From Streptomyces roseofulvus (lineage in GTDB: Bacteria; Actinomycetota; Actinomycetes; Streptomycetales; Streptomycetaceae): a DNA stretch of 64,000 nucleotides. Within the stretch, counting starts at the first letter, position 1. Each line of letters starts with the position of its first letter. The stretch covers positions 4,898,001-4,962,000 of the forward strand of contig NZ_BAAAWE010000001.1 in assembly GCF_039534915.1 (NCBI RefSeq), written 5' to 3'. The translations under genes were made by a program, and so were the position numbers. The notes beneath the pieces were generated by a model, which searched no databases, was not told where the DNA came from, and saw only the letters and a program-made list of their open reading frames with translations. Below are positions 27,383-37,075 of the stretch, piece after piece.

Positions 27383-28741
27383 GTGGGACGACTCTTCGGC
27401 ACCGACGGCGTACGCGGCGTTGCCAACGCGGACCTGACGGCGGAGCTCGCGCTCGGCCTGTCGGTCGCGGCGGCGCACGTGCTCGCCGAGGCGGGGACCT
27501 TCGAGGGCCATCGGCCGACCGCCGTGGTCGGGCGTGACCCGCGCGCGTCCGGAGAGTTCCTGGAGGCGGCCGTCGTCGCCGGTCTCGCCAGCGCCGGCGT
27601 CGACGTCCTGCGCGTCGGCGTCCTGCCGACCCCGGCCGTCGCCCACCTCACCGGCGTCCTCGGCGCCGACCTCGGCGTGATGCTCTCCGCCAGCCACAAC
27701 GCCATGCCCGACAACGGCATCAAGTTCTTCGCCCGCGGCGGCCACAAGCTCGCCGACGACCTGGAGGACAAGATCGAGGCCGTCTACGAGGAGCACCGCA
27801 CCGGCGCCCCCTGGGACCGCCCGACCGGTGCCGGCGTCGGCCGCGTCCGCGACTACGACGAGGGCTTCGAGACCTACGTCTCCCACCTCCTGTCCGTGCT
27901 GCCGAACCGCCTCGACGGCCTGAAGGTCGTCCTCGACGAGGCCCACGGCGCCGCCGCCCGCGTCTCGCCCGAGGCGTTCACCCGCGCCGGCGCCCAGGTC
28001 GTCACCATCGGCGCCGCCCCCGACGGCCTCAACATCAACGACGGCTGCGGCTCCACCCACCTGGACCTGCTCAAGGCCGCCGTCGTCGAGCACGGCGCCG
28101 ACTTCGGCATCGCCCACGACGGCGACGCCGACCGCTGCCTCGCCGTCGACCACACCGGCGAGGAGGTGGACGGCGACCAGATCCTCGCCGTGCTCTCCCT
28201 CGCCATGCGCGAGGCCGGCACGCTCCGCGGCGACACCGTCGTCGCCACCGTCATGTCCAACCTGGGCTTCAAGCTCGCCATGGAGCGCGAGGGCCTCACC
28301 CTCGTCCAGACCGCGGTCGGCGACCGCTACGTCCTGGAGTCCATGAAGGAGCACGGCTTCGCCCTCGGCGGCGAGCAGTCCGGGCACGTCATCGTGCTCG
28401 ACCACGCCACCACCGGCGACGGCACCCTCACCGGCCTCATGCTGGCCGCCCGGGTCGCCGCCACCGGCAAGTCCCTCGCGGAGCTGGCCTCCGTCATGGA
28501 GCGGCTGCCGCAGATCCTCATCAACGTGAAGGACGTCGACAAGTCCCGCGTCTCCACCTCCGGCGAGCTGGCCGCCGCCGTCGCCGAGGCCGAGCGCGAG
28601 CTGGGCACCACCGGCCGGGTGCTGCTCCGCTCCTCCGGCACCGAGCCGCTGGTCCGCGTCATGGTCGAGGCCGCCGACATCGAGCAGGCCCGCTCGGTCG
28701 CGCAGCGCCTCGCCGACGTGGTGAAGTCCGCGCTCGGCTAG
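27383..28741 (+). CDS. glmM: Phosphoglucosamine mutase
   Basis: GlmM, 452 residues, converts glucosamine-6-P to glucosamine-1-P for UDP-GlcNAc and peptidoglycan. Active-site phosphoserine Ser104 in LSASHN, metal loop DGDADR, and the phosphate-binding RSSGTEPLVRVM near the end. GTG at 27383 follows CGGAGGACAG. glmS, the preceding pathway step, lies 2 kb further on. Confidence 0.97.
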   Translation: MGRLFGTDGVRGVANADLTAELALGLSVAAAHVLAEAGTFEGHRPTAVVGRDPRASGEFLEAAVVAGLASAGVDVLRVGVLPTPAVAHLTGVLGADLGVMLSASHNAMPDNGIKFFARGGHKLADDLEDKIEAVYEEHRTGAPWDRPTGAGVGRVRDYDEGFETYVSHLLSVLPNRLDGLKVVLDEAHGAAARVSPEAFTRAGAQVVTIGAAPDGLNINDGCGSTHLDLLKAAVVEHGADFGIAHDGDADRCLAVDHTGEEVDGDQILAVLSLAMREAGTLRGDTVVATVMSNLGFKLAMEREGLTLVQTAVGDRYVLESMKEHGFALGGEQSGHVIVLDHATTGDGTLTGLMLAARVAATGKSLAELASVMERLPQILINVKDVDKSRVSTSGELAAAVAEAERELGTTGRVLLRSSGTEPLVRVMVEAADIEQARSVAQRLADVVKSALG

Positions 28742-28751
28742 ACCGTCCGAG

Positions 28752-28804
28752 GGATACGGGAAGGGCCCCGCGCACTCCGGTGCGGCGGGGCCCTTCCCGT
28801 ATCC
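28752..28804. terminator. Bidirectional terminator between glmM and the DUF389 gene
   Basis: A 20-bp perfect stem (28752-28771 with 28785-28804) with an inner GCAC-TCCG-GTGC hairpin lies between convergent genes and can serve both. Confidence 0.8.
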
Positions 28805-28820
28805 ACGCGTCGGCGGGGGC

Positions 28821-29771
28821 TCAGCCCCTCCGCAGCCGGCGCTTCAGCTTGCCCCGCTGGGTCTCCCACAGCCACTTCTGGAGCAGCAGGGTCAGGGTGC
28901 CCGCCAGCATGATGCCGAGCAGGTTGAGCAGCAGCTGCTGCACCGAGCCCCACGTCTGGCCGACCTCGCCGTAGCTCAGCGCCACGGCCGCGTTCGCCGC
29001 CGCCGGCACGGTCGTCACCGAGATCGCCACGCCCACCAGGGCGCCCGCCTTCGACGAGGTCAGCGACAGGGTGCCGGCCGCGCCCGCGAGCAGCGCCACG
29101 ACGAAGGAGAACGGGTCCGGCTGCCAGATGAACGCGGTCTGCGGCCGCGCCGCGTCCAGCTGCGCCTTGCTGAACAGGCCCAGCCAGTCCATCAGCAGGC
29201 TGAACAGCGTCGTCACCGCGATCGCCGCCACGAAACCGACGAGCAGCGCCACCAGCGAGCGGGCCGCCAGCCGCGGGGCCCGCTTCACGATCGCCGTGCA
29301 CACCCCGGCGAGCGGCCCGAACTCCGGGCCGACCGCCATCGCGCCCACGATCAGGATCGCGTTGTCCAGGACCACGCCGCAGGCCGCGATCATCGTCGCC
29401 AGCAGCATGAAGGCGAGATAGGTGAAGGAGAGCGTCGACTCCTCGTGGGTCGCGTCCGCCAGCTGCTCCCACAGCACCGCGTCCGCGCCCTCGCCGGGGG
29501 CTTCCTCCTCGGCCGCGTCGGCCCGCTCCGACATCGACAGGTCGATGTTCTCGACGGCGATCGAACCGTCCTGATCCAGCTTCAGCTCCCGCAGCCCGTG
29601 CAGGAGTTCGTCGCCCGCCTCGCGGGCCACGTCGCACATCACGACGTCCCCGGAGGGGTTCCGGGCCGCGCCCGGCAGCACCACCACATGGGTGGTGCCG
29701 ACCGTCGACCCGATCAGCTCGGTCACGGCCTCCGTGCGGTCGGGGGGCACGATCATCCGCAGATGCAACAT
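28821..29771 (-). CDS. DUF389 membrane protein
   Basis: A 316-residue protein of the DUF389 (TIGR00341-like) family. Residues 1-75 form a soluble domain (MLHLRMIVPPDRTEAVTEL), followed by an acidic linker and five or six membrane helices containing the family motifs NAILIVGAMAVGPEFGPLAG and SLTSSKAGALVGVAISVTTVPA. Function is unknown; membership in transport or signalling has been suggested only from topology. It follows coaA on the same strand after 18 bp. Confidence 0.88.
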   Translation of the reverse strand: MLHLRMIVPPDRTEAVTELIGSTVGTTHVVVLPGAARNPSGDVVMCDVAREAGDELLHGLRELKLDQDGSIAVENIDLSMSERADAAEEEAPGEGADAVLWEQLADATHEESTLSFTYLAFMLLATMIAACGVVLDNAILIVGAMAVGPEFGPLAGVCTAIVKRAPRLAARSLVALLVGFVAAIAVTTLFSLLMDWLGLFSKAQLDAARPQTAFIWQPDPFSFVVALLAGAAGTLSLTSSKAGALVGVAISVTTVPAAANAAVALSYGEVGQTWGSVQQLLLNLLGIMLAGTLTLLLQKWLWETQRGKLKRRLRRG

Positions 29772-29789
29772 CCCCCGAGCTTACGGAGG

Positions 29790-30797
29790 TCAGAGCTTGC
29801 GCAGGCTGAGGCGCTGCACCTTGTGGTCCGGGCCCTTGCGGACGACGAGCGTCGCCCGGCCGCGGGTCGGGGCCACGTTCTCCAGCAGGTTGACCTTGTT
29901 GACGGTCCGCCACATCGTGCGGGCGTAGTCCAGCGCCTCCTCCTCGGACACCTGCGTCCACCGCCGGAAGTACGAGGACGGGTCCTGGAAGGCGGTCTCG
30001 CGCAGCTTGCGGAAGCGGTTGAGGTACCAGCCCTCGATGTCCTCCGGCCGCGCGTCCACGTACACCGAGAAGTCGAAGTAGTCCGCCAGGCCCACCCGGG
30101 TCCGGCCGTCCTTGCCGGGCAGCGCCGGCTGGAGCACGTTCAGCCCCTCGACGATCAGGATGTCGGGCCGGCGCACCACCAGCTCCTCGCCCGGCACCCG
30201 GTCGTAGATGAGGTGCGAGTAGACCGGGGCGGTGACCTCCTCCTTGCCCGCCTTCACGTCGGCGACGAACCGGGTGAGCGCCCGCCGGTCGTACGACTCG
30301 GGGAAGCCCTTCCGGGACATCAGCCCGCGCGCCTTCAGTTCCTCCATCGGGTAGAGGAAGCCGTCGGTGGTGATCCGCTCCACCCGCGGGTGCTCGGGCC
30401 AGCGGGCGAGCAGCGCCTGGAGGAGGCGCGCCACCGTCGACTTGCCGACCGCGACCGATCCGGCGACCCCTATGACGAACGGCGTGCCGCGCTGCTCGCC
30501 GCTCTCCCCGAGAAAGGTGTTCAGCGCCCCCCGCAGGCCGCTGGTGGCCTGCACGTACAGGTTGAGCAGCCGGGAGAGCGGCAGATAGACGTCCCGCACC
30601 TCGTCGAGGTCGATGACGTCCCCGAGGCCCTTCAGCCGCTCGACCTCCTCGGCGGTGAGGGGGAGCGGGGTCTTGTCGCGCAGGGCGCTCCACTCGGCGC
30701 GGGTGAGGTCGACGTACGGGGTCGGCTCGGCGGCCCTGCGGGGGCCTCCGCTTCCGGCTCCGTTGCCGTTGGCGCTTCGTGGCGGCGAAGTGATCAC
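29790..30797 (-). CDS. coaA: Type I pantothenate kinase
   Basis: Pantothenate kinase, 335 residues, first step of coenzyme A synthesis. Walker A GVAGSVAVGKS, the ITTDGFLYP segment, and EGLNVLQ are typical of the bacterial CoaA type. The GTG at 30797 gives VITSPPRSANGNGAG, a short low-complexity lead before the conserved PYVDLTRAEWSALR. A much longer in-frame reading upstream runs into glmS antisense and is rejected. Divergent from glmS. Confidence 0.95.
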   Translation of the reverse strand: MITSPPRSANGNGAGSGGPRRAAEPTPYVDLTRAEWSALRDKTPLPLTAEEVERLKGLGDVIDLDEVRDVYLPLSRLLNLYVQATSGLRGALNTFLGESGEQRGTPFVIGVAGSVAVGKSTVARLLQALLARWPEHPRVERITTDGFLYPMEELKARGLMSRKGFPESYDRRALTRFVADVKAGKEEVTAPVYSHLIYDRVPGEELVVRRPDILIVEGLNVLQPALPGKDGRTRVGLADYFDFSVYVDARPEDIEGWYLNRFRKLRETAFQDPSSYFRRWTQVSEEEALDYARTMWRTVNKVNLLENVAPTRGRATLVVRKGPDHKVQRLSLRKL

Positions 30798-30927
30798 CCC
30801 GCCATTGTCCCGGCTTCCCGCGCCGCGTGGGTCGTGGGGTGGGTCACGTGCCGCACGGTTGACGGCGGCCGCCCCCGCTCCGGGCGGGGTACGGGCCCGG
30901 CGCCCGCTTCGGCCGTAGGCTGCCGCC

Positions 30928-32775
30928 ATGTGCGGAATCGTGGGATACGTCGGCGGGCAGTCGGCGCTTGATGTGGTCGTCGCGGGGCTGAAGCGGCTGG
31001 AGTACCGGGGGTACGACTCGGCCGGGGTCGCCGTGCTGGCGGACGGCGGGCTCGCCGCCGCGAAGAAGGCGGGCAAGCTCGTCAACCTGGAGAAGGAACT
31101 CGTCGACCGGCCGCTGGCCGCCGGCACCGTCGGCATCGGGCACACCCGGTGGGCCACCCACGGCGGCCCGACCGACGCCAACGCGCACCCGCACCTCGAC
31201 AACGCGGGCCGGGTCGCCGTCGTGCACAACGGCATCATCGAGAACTTCGCCGCCCTGCGCGAGGAGCTCGCCGAGCGGGGCCACACCCTCCTCTCCGAGA
31301 CCGACACCGAGGTCGTCGCCCACCTGCTGGCGGAGGAGTTCTCGTCCGTCGGCGACCTCGCCGAGGCCATGCGGCTGGTCTGCCGGCGGCTCGACGGGGC
31401 CTTCACCCTGGTCGCCGTCCACGCCGACCAGCCCGACGTCGTCGTCGGCGCCCGCCGCAACTCGCCGCTCGTCGTCGGCGTCGGCGAGGGCGAGAACTTC
31501 CTCGCCTCGGACGTCTCCGCCTTCATCGCCCACACCCGGTCCGCGATCGAGCTCGGCCAGGACCAGGTCGTCGAGCTGAGCCGGGACGGGGTCACCGTCA
31601 CCGACTTCGACGGCGCGCCGGCCGACGTCCGCGCCTTCCACGTCGACTGGGACGCCTCCGCCGCCGAGAAGGGCGGCTACGACCACTTCATGCTCAAGGA
31701 GATCGCCGAGCAGCCCAAGGCGGTCGCCGACACCCTCCTCGGGCGGATCGACGCCTCCGGGCGGCTCACCCTCGACGAGGTCCGCATCCCCGACGCGGTG
31801 CTGCGCGAGGCCGACAAGGTCGTCATCGTCGCCTGCGGCACCGCCTTCCACGCCGGACTCATCGCCAAGTACGCCATCGAGCACTGGACCCGGATCCCCT
31901 GCGAGGTGGAGCTGGCCAGCGAGTTCCGCTACCGCGACCCGATCCTCGGGCAGCGGACGCTGGTCATCGCCATCTCGCAGTCCGGCGAGACCATGGACAC
32001 CCTGATGGCGCTCCGGCACGCCCGCGAGCAGGGCGCCAAGGTCCTCGCCGTCTGCAACACCAACGGCTCGACGATCCCGCGCGAGTCGGACGCCGTGCTG
32101 TACACCCACGCGGGGCCCGAGGTCGCCGTCGCCTCCACGAAGGCGTTCCTGACGCAGCTCGTCGCCTGCTACCTCCTCGCCCTCTACCTGGGCCAGGTCC
32201 GCGGCACCAAGTGGGGCGACGAGATCCACGCCGTCGTCCGCGAGCTCGCCCGGATCGGCGAGGAGGTCGAGCGGGTCCTGGAGACGATGGAGCCCGTCCG
32301 GGCCCTCGCCCGCTCCCTCGCCCACAAGGACACGATCCTCTTCCTCGGCCGGCACGTCGGCTACCCGGTGGCCCTGGAGGGCGCGCTGAAGCTGAAGGAG
32401 CTGGCGTACATGCACGCCGAGGGCTTCGCGGCCGGCGAGCTGAAGCACGGGCCGATCGCGCTCATCGAGGAGGACCTGCCGGTCGTCGTCGTGGTGCCCT
32501 CGCCGAAGGGCCGCTCGGTCCTCCACGACAAGATCGTCTCCAACATCCAGGAGATCCGGGCCCGGGGCGCCCGGACCATCGTGATCGCCGAGGAGGGCGA
32601 CGAGGCGGTCGTCCCCTTCGCCGACCACCTCGTCCGCGTCCCGGCCACGCCCACGCTGCTCCAGCCGCTCGTCTCGACGGTGCCGCTCCAGGTCTTCGCC
32701 TGCGAGCTGGCCACCGCGCGGGGCAACGAGGTGGACCAGCCGCGCAACCTGGCCAAGTCCGTGACGGTGGAGTGA
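30928..32775 (+). CDS. glmS: Glutamine-fructose-6-phosphate aminotransferase (isomerizing)
   Basis: GlmS, 615 residues, makes glucosamine-6-P from fructose-6-P and glutamine. The N-terminal nucleophile Cys2 is in MCGIVGYVG; GHTRWATHG follows in the glutaminase domain, and two SIS sugar-isomerase domains contain CGTAFHAG, SQSGETMDT and the terminal NLAKSVTVE. Only 10 bp separate it from acpS. I see no ribozyme-type leader in the 130-bp upstream gap. Confidence 0.97.
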   Translation: MCGIVGYVGGQSALDVVVAGLKRLEYRGYDSAGVAVLADGGLAAAKKAGKLVNLEKELVDRPLAAGTVGIGHTRWATHGGPTDANAHPHLDNAGRVAVVHNGIIENFAALREELAERGHTLLSETDTEVVAHLLAEEFSSVGDLAEAMRLVCRRLDGAFTLVAVHADQPDVVVGARRNSPLVVGVGEGENFLASDVSAFIAHTRSAIELGQDQVVELSRDGVTVTDFDGAPADVRAFHVDWDASAAEKGGYDHFMLKEIAEQPKAVADTLLGRIDASGRLTLDEVRIPDAVLREADKVVIVACGTAFHAGLIAKYAIEHWTRIPCEVELASEFRYRDPILGQRTLVIAISQSGETMDTLMALRHAREQGAKVLAVCNTNGSTIPRESDAVLYTHAGPEVAVASTKAFLTQLVACYLLALYLGQVRGTKWGDEIHAVVRELARIGEEVERVLETMEPVRALARSLAHKDTILFLGRHVGYPVALEGALKLKELAYMHAEGFAAGELKHGPIALIEEDLPVVVVVPSPKGRSVLHDKIVSNIQEIRARGARTIVIAEEGDEAVVPFADHLVRVPATPTLLQPLVSTVPLQVFACELATARGNEVDQPRNLAKSVTVE

Positions 32776-32785
32776 GGAAAGAAAG

Positions 32786-33154
32786 ATGATCATCGGGGTG
32801 GGGATCGACGTGGCGGAGATCGACCGCTTCGCCGCGTCCCTGGAGCGGACGCCGGCGCTGATCGAGCGCCTCTTCGTCGAGGCCGAGCTGCTGCTGCCGA
32901 GCGGCGAGCGCCGGGGCCCGGCCTCCCTCGCGGTGCGCTTCGCCGCCAAGGAGGCGCTGGCGAAGGCGCTCGGCTCGCCGGGCAACCTGCACTGGACGGA
33001 CGCGGAGGTGTACGCCGAGTCCACCGGCCAGCCCCGGATCCGCGTGCGCGGCACGGTGGCGGCCCGCGCGGCCGAACTGGGCGTGAAGCACTGGCACGTC
33101 TCGCTGAGCCATGACGCGGGGGTGGCCTCGGCGGTGGTGATCGCCGAGGGCTGA
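32786..33154 (+). CDS. acpS: Holo-[acyl-carrier-protein] synthase
   Basis: AcpS, 122 residues, transfers phosphopantetheine from CoA to acyl carrier proteins. The magnesium ligands are in GVGIDVAEIDRF (Asp8) and FAAKEALAKALG (Glu). WHVSLSHD near the end is also conserved. Likely co-transcribed with glmS. Confidence 0.96.
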   Translation: MIIGVGIDVAEIDRFAASLERTPALIERLFVEAELLLPSGERRGPASLAVRFAAKEALAKALGSPGNLHWTDAEVYAESTGQPRIRVRGTVAARAAELGVKHWHVSLSHDAGVASAVVIAEG

Positions 33155-33173
33155 GACGCACCCGGACGAGCAC

Positions 33174-33213
33174 GGGGCCCGGCACCGCGGAAGCGCGGCC
33201 ACCGGGCCCTTCT
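33174..33213 (+). terminator. Terminator after acpS
   Basis: GGGCCCGG...CCGCG pairs with CGCGG...CCGGGCCC around an AAG loop (33174-33208), followed by TTCTCC. It lies 19 bp after acpS. Confidence 0.65.
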
Positions 33214-33483
33214 CCGTACCCGCAGGGCGACGGGGCCGCCGCCTCGACGCGCCGCCGGCGCGGGGCGCTCGCGGTGTCGCCGGGTCCGGCGGCGGACGCT
33301 CGCGGCCTTGCCAGGGCGGTGGTGACGGCCAAGGGGGCGTTGCCTCCTCGGCGCCGGGGGCGGGCCCGGTGCCGCCCGGGGCGGGCTGTCGGTGCCGGAG
33401 AGGTCGGCGCCGTGGCCCCCGGTCCCGGGGGGGCGTCGGTCGGCCACGGGCGTGGGGGCCGGGTCTGCGGCAGACTGCTGGGC
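33214..33483. other. Non-coding gap between acpS and nnr
   Basis: This 270-bp stretch is G/C-rich with no convincing gene, promoter or repeat. Open frames through it lack wobble bias. The ribosome-binding signal of nnr is weak. Confidence 0.6.
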
Positions 33484-34935
33484 ATGCGTACCGCTCACCG
33501 TGTGGAGACCGTCCGGGCCGCCGAGGCCGCGCTCATGGCACGGCTGCCCGAGGGCGCGCTGATGCAGCGGGCCGCCGCCGGACTCGCCGCCGCCTGCTGC
33601 TCGCTGCTCGGCAAGGGGCGGGTGTACGGCTCCCGGGTCGTCCTCCTCGTCGGCAGCGGCGACAACGGCGGCGACGCCCTCTACGCCGGCGCCCGGCTCG
33701 CCCGGCGCGGCGCCGGCGTCACCGCCGTACTGCTCGGCCCCCGCGCCCACGGCGCCGGACTCGCCGCGCTCCGGGCGGCCGGCGGACGCGTCACCGAGGA
33801 CCCGTACGAGGCGCTGGCCGCCGCCGACCTCGTCCTCGACGGCATCACCGGCATCGGCGGGCGCGGCGGGCTGCGCCCCGAGGCCGTCCCCGTCGCCCGG
33901 GCCGCGCGCGGCTCCGGCGCGGTCGTCGTCGCCGTCGACCTGCCCAGCGGCATCGACGCCGACACCGGCGAGGTCACCGGGGAGGCCCTGCGCGCCGACG
34001 CGACGATCACCTTCGGCACGTACAAGCCCGGCCTGCTCGTCGACCCCGCCCGGGAGTACGCGGGCGCCCTGCGGCTCGTCGACATCGGGCTCGCCGCCAC
34101 CCTCCCGTCCGTCCCCGACGCGGAGGCGCTCCAGCACCAGGACGTGGCCCGGACACTGCCCGCGCCCGGCGCCGAGAGCGACAAGTACCGGCGCGGCGTC
34201 CTCGGGATCGTCGCCGGCTCCGCCCGCTACCCCGGCGCCGCCGTCCTCGCCGTCGCCGGCGCCCTGCGCGGCGGCGCCGGGGCCGTCCGGTACGTCGGCC
34301 CCGCGCGCGAGGCGGTGATCGCCGCCCACCCGGAGACCCTGGTGCACTCGGGGCCGCCGGAGAAGGCCGGCCGCGTCCAGGCGTGGGCCGTCGGACCGGG
34401 GCTCGGCGACGGGCCCGGCACCGGAGTCGCGGTCGCCGAGGTGCTCGCCTCCGACGTGCCCGTCCTGGTCGACGCGGACGGCCTGCGCGTCCTCGACCCC
34501 GACACCGTGCGCGAGCGGACCGCGCCCACCCTGCTCACCCCGCACGCCGGCGAGGCGGCCGCCCTGCTCGGCACCGACCGGGCGGCCGTGGAGGCCGGCC
34601 GGCTCGCCGCCGTCCGCGCACTCGCCGCCCGCTACGGCGCCACCGTCCTCCTCAAGGGCTCCACCACCCTGGTCTGCGGGCCCGGCGGCACCGGCCCGGT
34701 CCGGGTCAACCCCACCGGCACCCCCTGGCTCGCCACCGCCGGCTCCGGCGACGTCCTCTCCGGCCTGGCCGGCTCCCTCCTCGCCGCCGGCCTCGACCCC
34801 GTCGACGCCGCCTCCTGCGCCGCCTACCTGCACGGCCTCGCCGCCCGCCGGGCCGCCGCCGGCCCCGGCCCGATCACCGCCACCGAGGTCGCCGACTCCC
34901 TCCGCGCCGCCTGGCGCGACGTCCGGGAGTCCTGA
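33484..34935 (+). CDS. nnr: Bifunctional NAD(P)HX epimerase/dehydratase
   Basis: A 483-residue fusion enzyme repairing hydrated NAD(P)H. The N-terminal epimerase (YjeF-N) domain, about 1-215, shows GSGDNGGDALYAGARLA and DLPSGIDADTGEV; the C-terminal dehydratase (carbohydrate-kinase-like) domain, about 225-480, shows LTPHAGEAA and the ATP/ADP site TPWLATAGSGDVLSG. The ATG at 33484 is the first sensible start; an upstream in-frame reading is intergenic. alr follows one gene later, as in many actinobacteria. Confidence 0.95.
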   Translation: MRTAHRVETVRAAEAALMARLPEGALMQRAAAGLAAACCSLLGKGRVYGSRVVLLVGSGDNGGDALYAGARLARRGAGVTAVLLGPRAHGAGLAALRAAGGRVTEDPYEALAAADLVLDGITGIGGRGGLRPEAVPVARAARGSGAVVVAVDLPSGIDADTGEVTGEALRADATITFGTYKPGLLVDPAREYAGALRLVDIGLAATLPSVPDAEALQHQDVARTLPAPGAESDKYRRGVLGIVAGSARYPGAAVLAVAGALRGGAGAVRYVGPAREAVIAAHPETLVHSGPPEKAGRVQAWAVGPGLGDGPGTGVAVAEVLASDVPVLVDADGLRVLDPDTVRERTAPTLLTPHAGEAAALLGTDRAAVEAGRLAAVRALAARYGATVLLKGSTTLVCGPGGTGPVRVNPTGTPWLATAGSGDVLSGLAGSLLAAGLDPVDAASCAAYLHGLAARRAAAGPGPITATEVADSLRAAWRDVRES

Positions 34936-35026
34936 CCCCCGACACGCCCACGGTCGGCCCAACTCCGCTGCTCCGCCCGGGGGGCAGCACGTGCCGGGGC
35001 CGTCCGGGGCGGGTTCGGATGGACCG

Positions 35027-35896
35027 GTGATCAGATGGAGAAGCCGCATCCTGCCGCCGTTGCTCGCCGCCGCCCTCCTGGCCGGCACCGCCCCCGCGTA
35101 CGGGGACGAGCCCGATCCCACGCCGCCCGAACCCGCCCCCGCCGACGCCCTCGTGCCCGGCATCGCCGGCGCCGGGCGCCCCGAGTACCCCATGGACACC
35201 CCCGACCAGGTCCTGCCGCCGACCGCCCCCGACGGCGAGATCCCCGTCCCCGAACCGGAGGAGGAGGTCGACGAACTCGTCGAGTACCTCCCGCGCGGCG
35301 CCGTCAAGGCCGCCTGCACCGCCACGACCGGGCTCTACCAGCGCCAGGTCGAACGGCTGCTGAAGCTCAAGGTCGACGGGAAGCAGTCCGCCGCCGACTG
35401 CAGGGCCATCCGCGCCTTTCAGACCCGGCAGAAGATCAAGCCCGCCAACGGCTACGCGGGCCCCGTCACCTGGGGCCGCGCCGAACTCCTCGCCGCCCGC
35501 AAGAACCCCAACGCCGCCGGGAAGTGCCCCGTCCGCTCCTACCCGGTCGCCTGCGTCGACCTGAACCGCGAGCTGATGTGGGTGCAGAAGGGCAAGAAGG
35601 TCACGTACGCCGTGGTCAACATCCGCAGCGGACGGGCCGGCTACCGCACCCGCACCGGCTGGCACTCCGTCTACTGGCGCCACAAGGACCACTGGTCGAC
35701 CATCTACGACACGCCGATGCCGTTCTCCCAGTTCTTCGACGGCGGCCAGGCGTTCCACGGCGTCTACGGGCCGATCGCCACCCCCACCGGAAGCCGCGGC
35801 TGCGTCAACCTGAGCTACCGGAACGCGGAGAAGCTCTGGTCCGTCCTCCGCAAGGGTGACCGGGTCTACATCTGGGGCAAGCGGCCGGGACTGTGA
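35027..35896 (+). CDS. Secreted L,D-transpeptidase with peptidoglycan-binding domain
   Basis: A 289-residue exported protein. GTG at 35027 begins a signal peptide (IRWRSRILPPLLAAALLAG, cleavage near APAYG). A Pro/Glu-rich linker precedes a PG-binding-1-like helix bundle (VERLLKLKVDGKQSAADCRAI) and a YkuD catalytic domain. The active site is HGVYGPIATPTGSRGCVNL, with His about 244 and nucleophile Cys about 259. It forms 3-3 peptidoglycan cross-links, abundant in Streptomyces walls. alr follows after 21 bp. Confidence 0.92.
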   Translation: MIRWRSRILPPLLAAALLAGTAPAYGDEPDPTPPEPAPADALVPGIAGAGRPEYPMDTPDQVLPPTAPDGEIPVPEPEEEVDELVEYLPRGAVKAACTATTGLYQRQVERLLKLKVDGKQSAADCRAIRAFQTRQKIKPANGYAGPVTWGRAELLAARKNPNAAGKCPVRSYPVACVDLNRELMWVQKGKKVTYAVVNIRSGRAGYRTRTGWHSVYWRHKDHWSTIYDTPMPFSQFFDGGQAFHGVYGPIATPTGSRGCVNLSYRNAEKLWSVLRKGDRVYIWGKRPGL

Positions 35897-35917
35897 CCAC
35901 CTGAGAGACTGGGCGCG

Positions 35918-37069
35918 ATGACTGAGACAGCACTCCCGCCCCGACGGGCCCGCGCCGAGATCGACCTCGGGGCGCTGCGCGCCAACGTCCGCGCGCTGCG
36001 CGCCCGCGTCGCCCCCCACGTCCGCGTCATGGCCGTGGTCAAGGCCGACGCGTACGGACACGGCGCCGAGCGCTGCGCCCGCGCCGCCCTCGACGCGGGC
36101 GCGGACTGGCTCGGCACGGCCACCCCGCAGGAGGCGCTGGCCCTGCGCGCCGCCGGGATCACCGGCGTCCCGGTCCTCTGCTGGCTGTGGACGCCCGGCG
36201 ACCCGTGGGACGAGGGCATCGAGGCCGGGCTCGACATGGCGGTCAGCGGCCGGTGGGCCCTCGACGAGGTCACCGCCGCCGCCCGCCGCACCGGCGGCAC
36301 CGCCCGCATCCAGCTCAAGGCCGACACCGGCCTCGGCCGCAACGGCTGCCAGCCGGCCGACTGGCCCGCGCTGGTCGCCGAGGCCCTGAAGGCGGAGAAG
36401 GCGGGCCTCGTCAAGGTCACCGGCCTCTGGTCCCACTTCGCCTGCGCGGACGAACCCAACCACCCGTCGATCGCCGCCCAGCTGGAGGTCTTCCGCTCGA
36501 TGCTCGACTACGCCGAGAAGGCCGGCGTCGAGCCCGAGGTCCGGCACATCGCCAACTCGCCCGCCACGCTCACCCTGCCCGAGGCCCACTTCGACCTGGT
36601 CCGCCCCGGCATCGCGATGTACGGCGTCTCGCCCGCGCCCGAGCTCGGCACCTCCGCCGAGCTCGGCCTGCGCCCGGTGATGTCGCTGAAGGCGAGCGTC
36701 GCCCTGGTGAAGGAGGTCCCGCCCGGCCACGGCGTCTCCTACGGGCACCACTACGTCACCGGCGGCGAGACCACCCTCGGCCTGATCCCGGTGGGCTACG
36801 CCGACGGCGTCCCCCGGCACGCCTCGGGGCGCGGCCCGGTCCTGGTCGACGGCACGGTCCGCACGGTCGCCGGGCGGGTCGCCATGGACCAGTTCGTGGT
36901 GGACCTCGGCGGCGACCGGCCCGCCCCCGGCACCGAGGCCGTCCTCTTCGGCTCCGGCGAGCACGGTGAGCCGACGGCCCAGGACTGGGCGGAGGCCGCC
37001 GACACCATCGCGTACGAGATCGTGACCCGGATCGGTGCGCGGGTGCCCCGCGTGTACCTGGGGGAGTAG
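35918..37069 (+). CDS. alr: Alanine racemase
   Basis: Alanine racemase, 383 residues, supplies D-Ala for peptidoglycan. The PLP lysine is Lys42 in VVKADAYGHG and the catalytic tyrosine is Tyr275 in GVSYGHHY. RPGIAMYGVSP and the C-terminal MDQFVVDL segment are conserved. It begins MTETALPPRRARAEIDLGA. Confidence 0.97.
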   Translation: MTETALPPRRARAEIDLGALRANVRALRARVAPHVRVMAVVKADAYGHGAERCARAALDAGADWLGTATPQEALALRAAGITGVPVLCWLWTPGDPWDEGIEAGLDMAVSGRWALDEVTAAARRTGGTARIQLKADTGLGRNGCQPADWPALVAEALKAEKAGLVKVTGLWSHFACADEPNHPSIAAQLEVFRSMLDYAEKAGVEPEVRHIANSPATLTLPEAHFDLVRPGIAMYGVSPAPELGTSAELGLRPVMSLKASVALVKEVPPGHGVSYGHHYVTGGETTLGLIPVGYADGVPRHASGRGPVLVDGTVRTVAGRVAMDQFVVDLGGDRPAPGTEAVLFGSGEHGEPTAQDWAEAADTIAYEIVTRIGARVPRVYLGE

Positions 37070-37075
37070 TCCGGC

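Noticed and set aside
30798..31601. Extension of coaA by about 270 residues on the minus strand
   Set aside because: It runs opposite the start of glmS; the conserved kinase N terminus begins soon after the GTG at 30797.
30844..35325. Open frame of about 1490 residues on the minus strand opposite glmS, acpS and nnr
   Set aside because: It mirrors the wobble-GC pattern of the plus-strand genes, has low-complexity Gly/Ala/Arg/Asp composition and no family motif.
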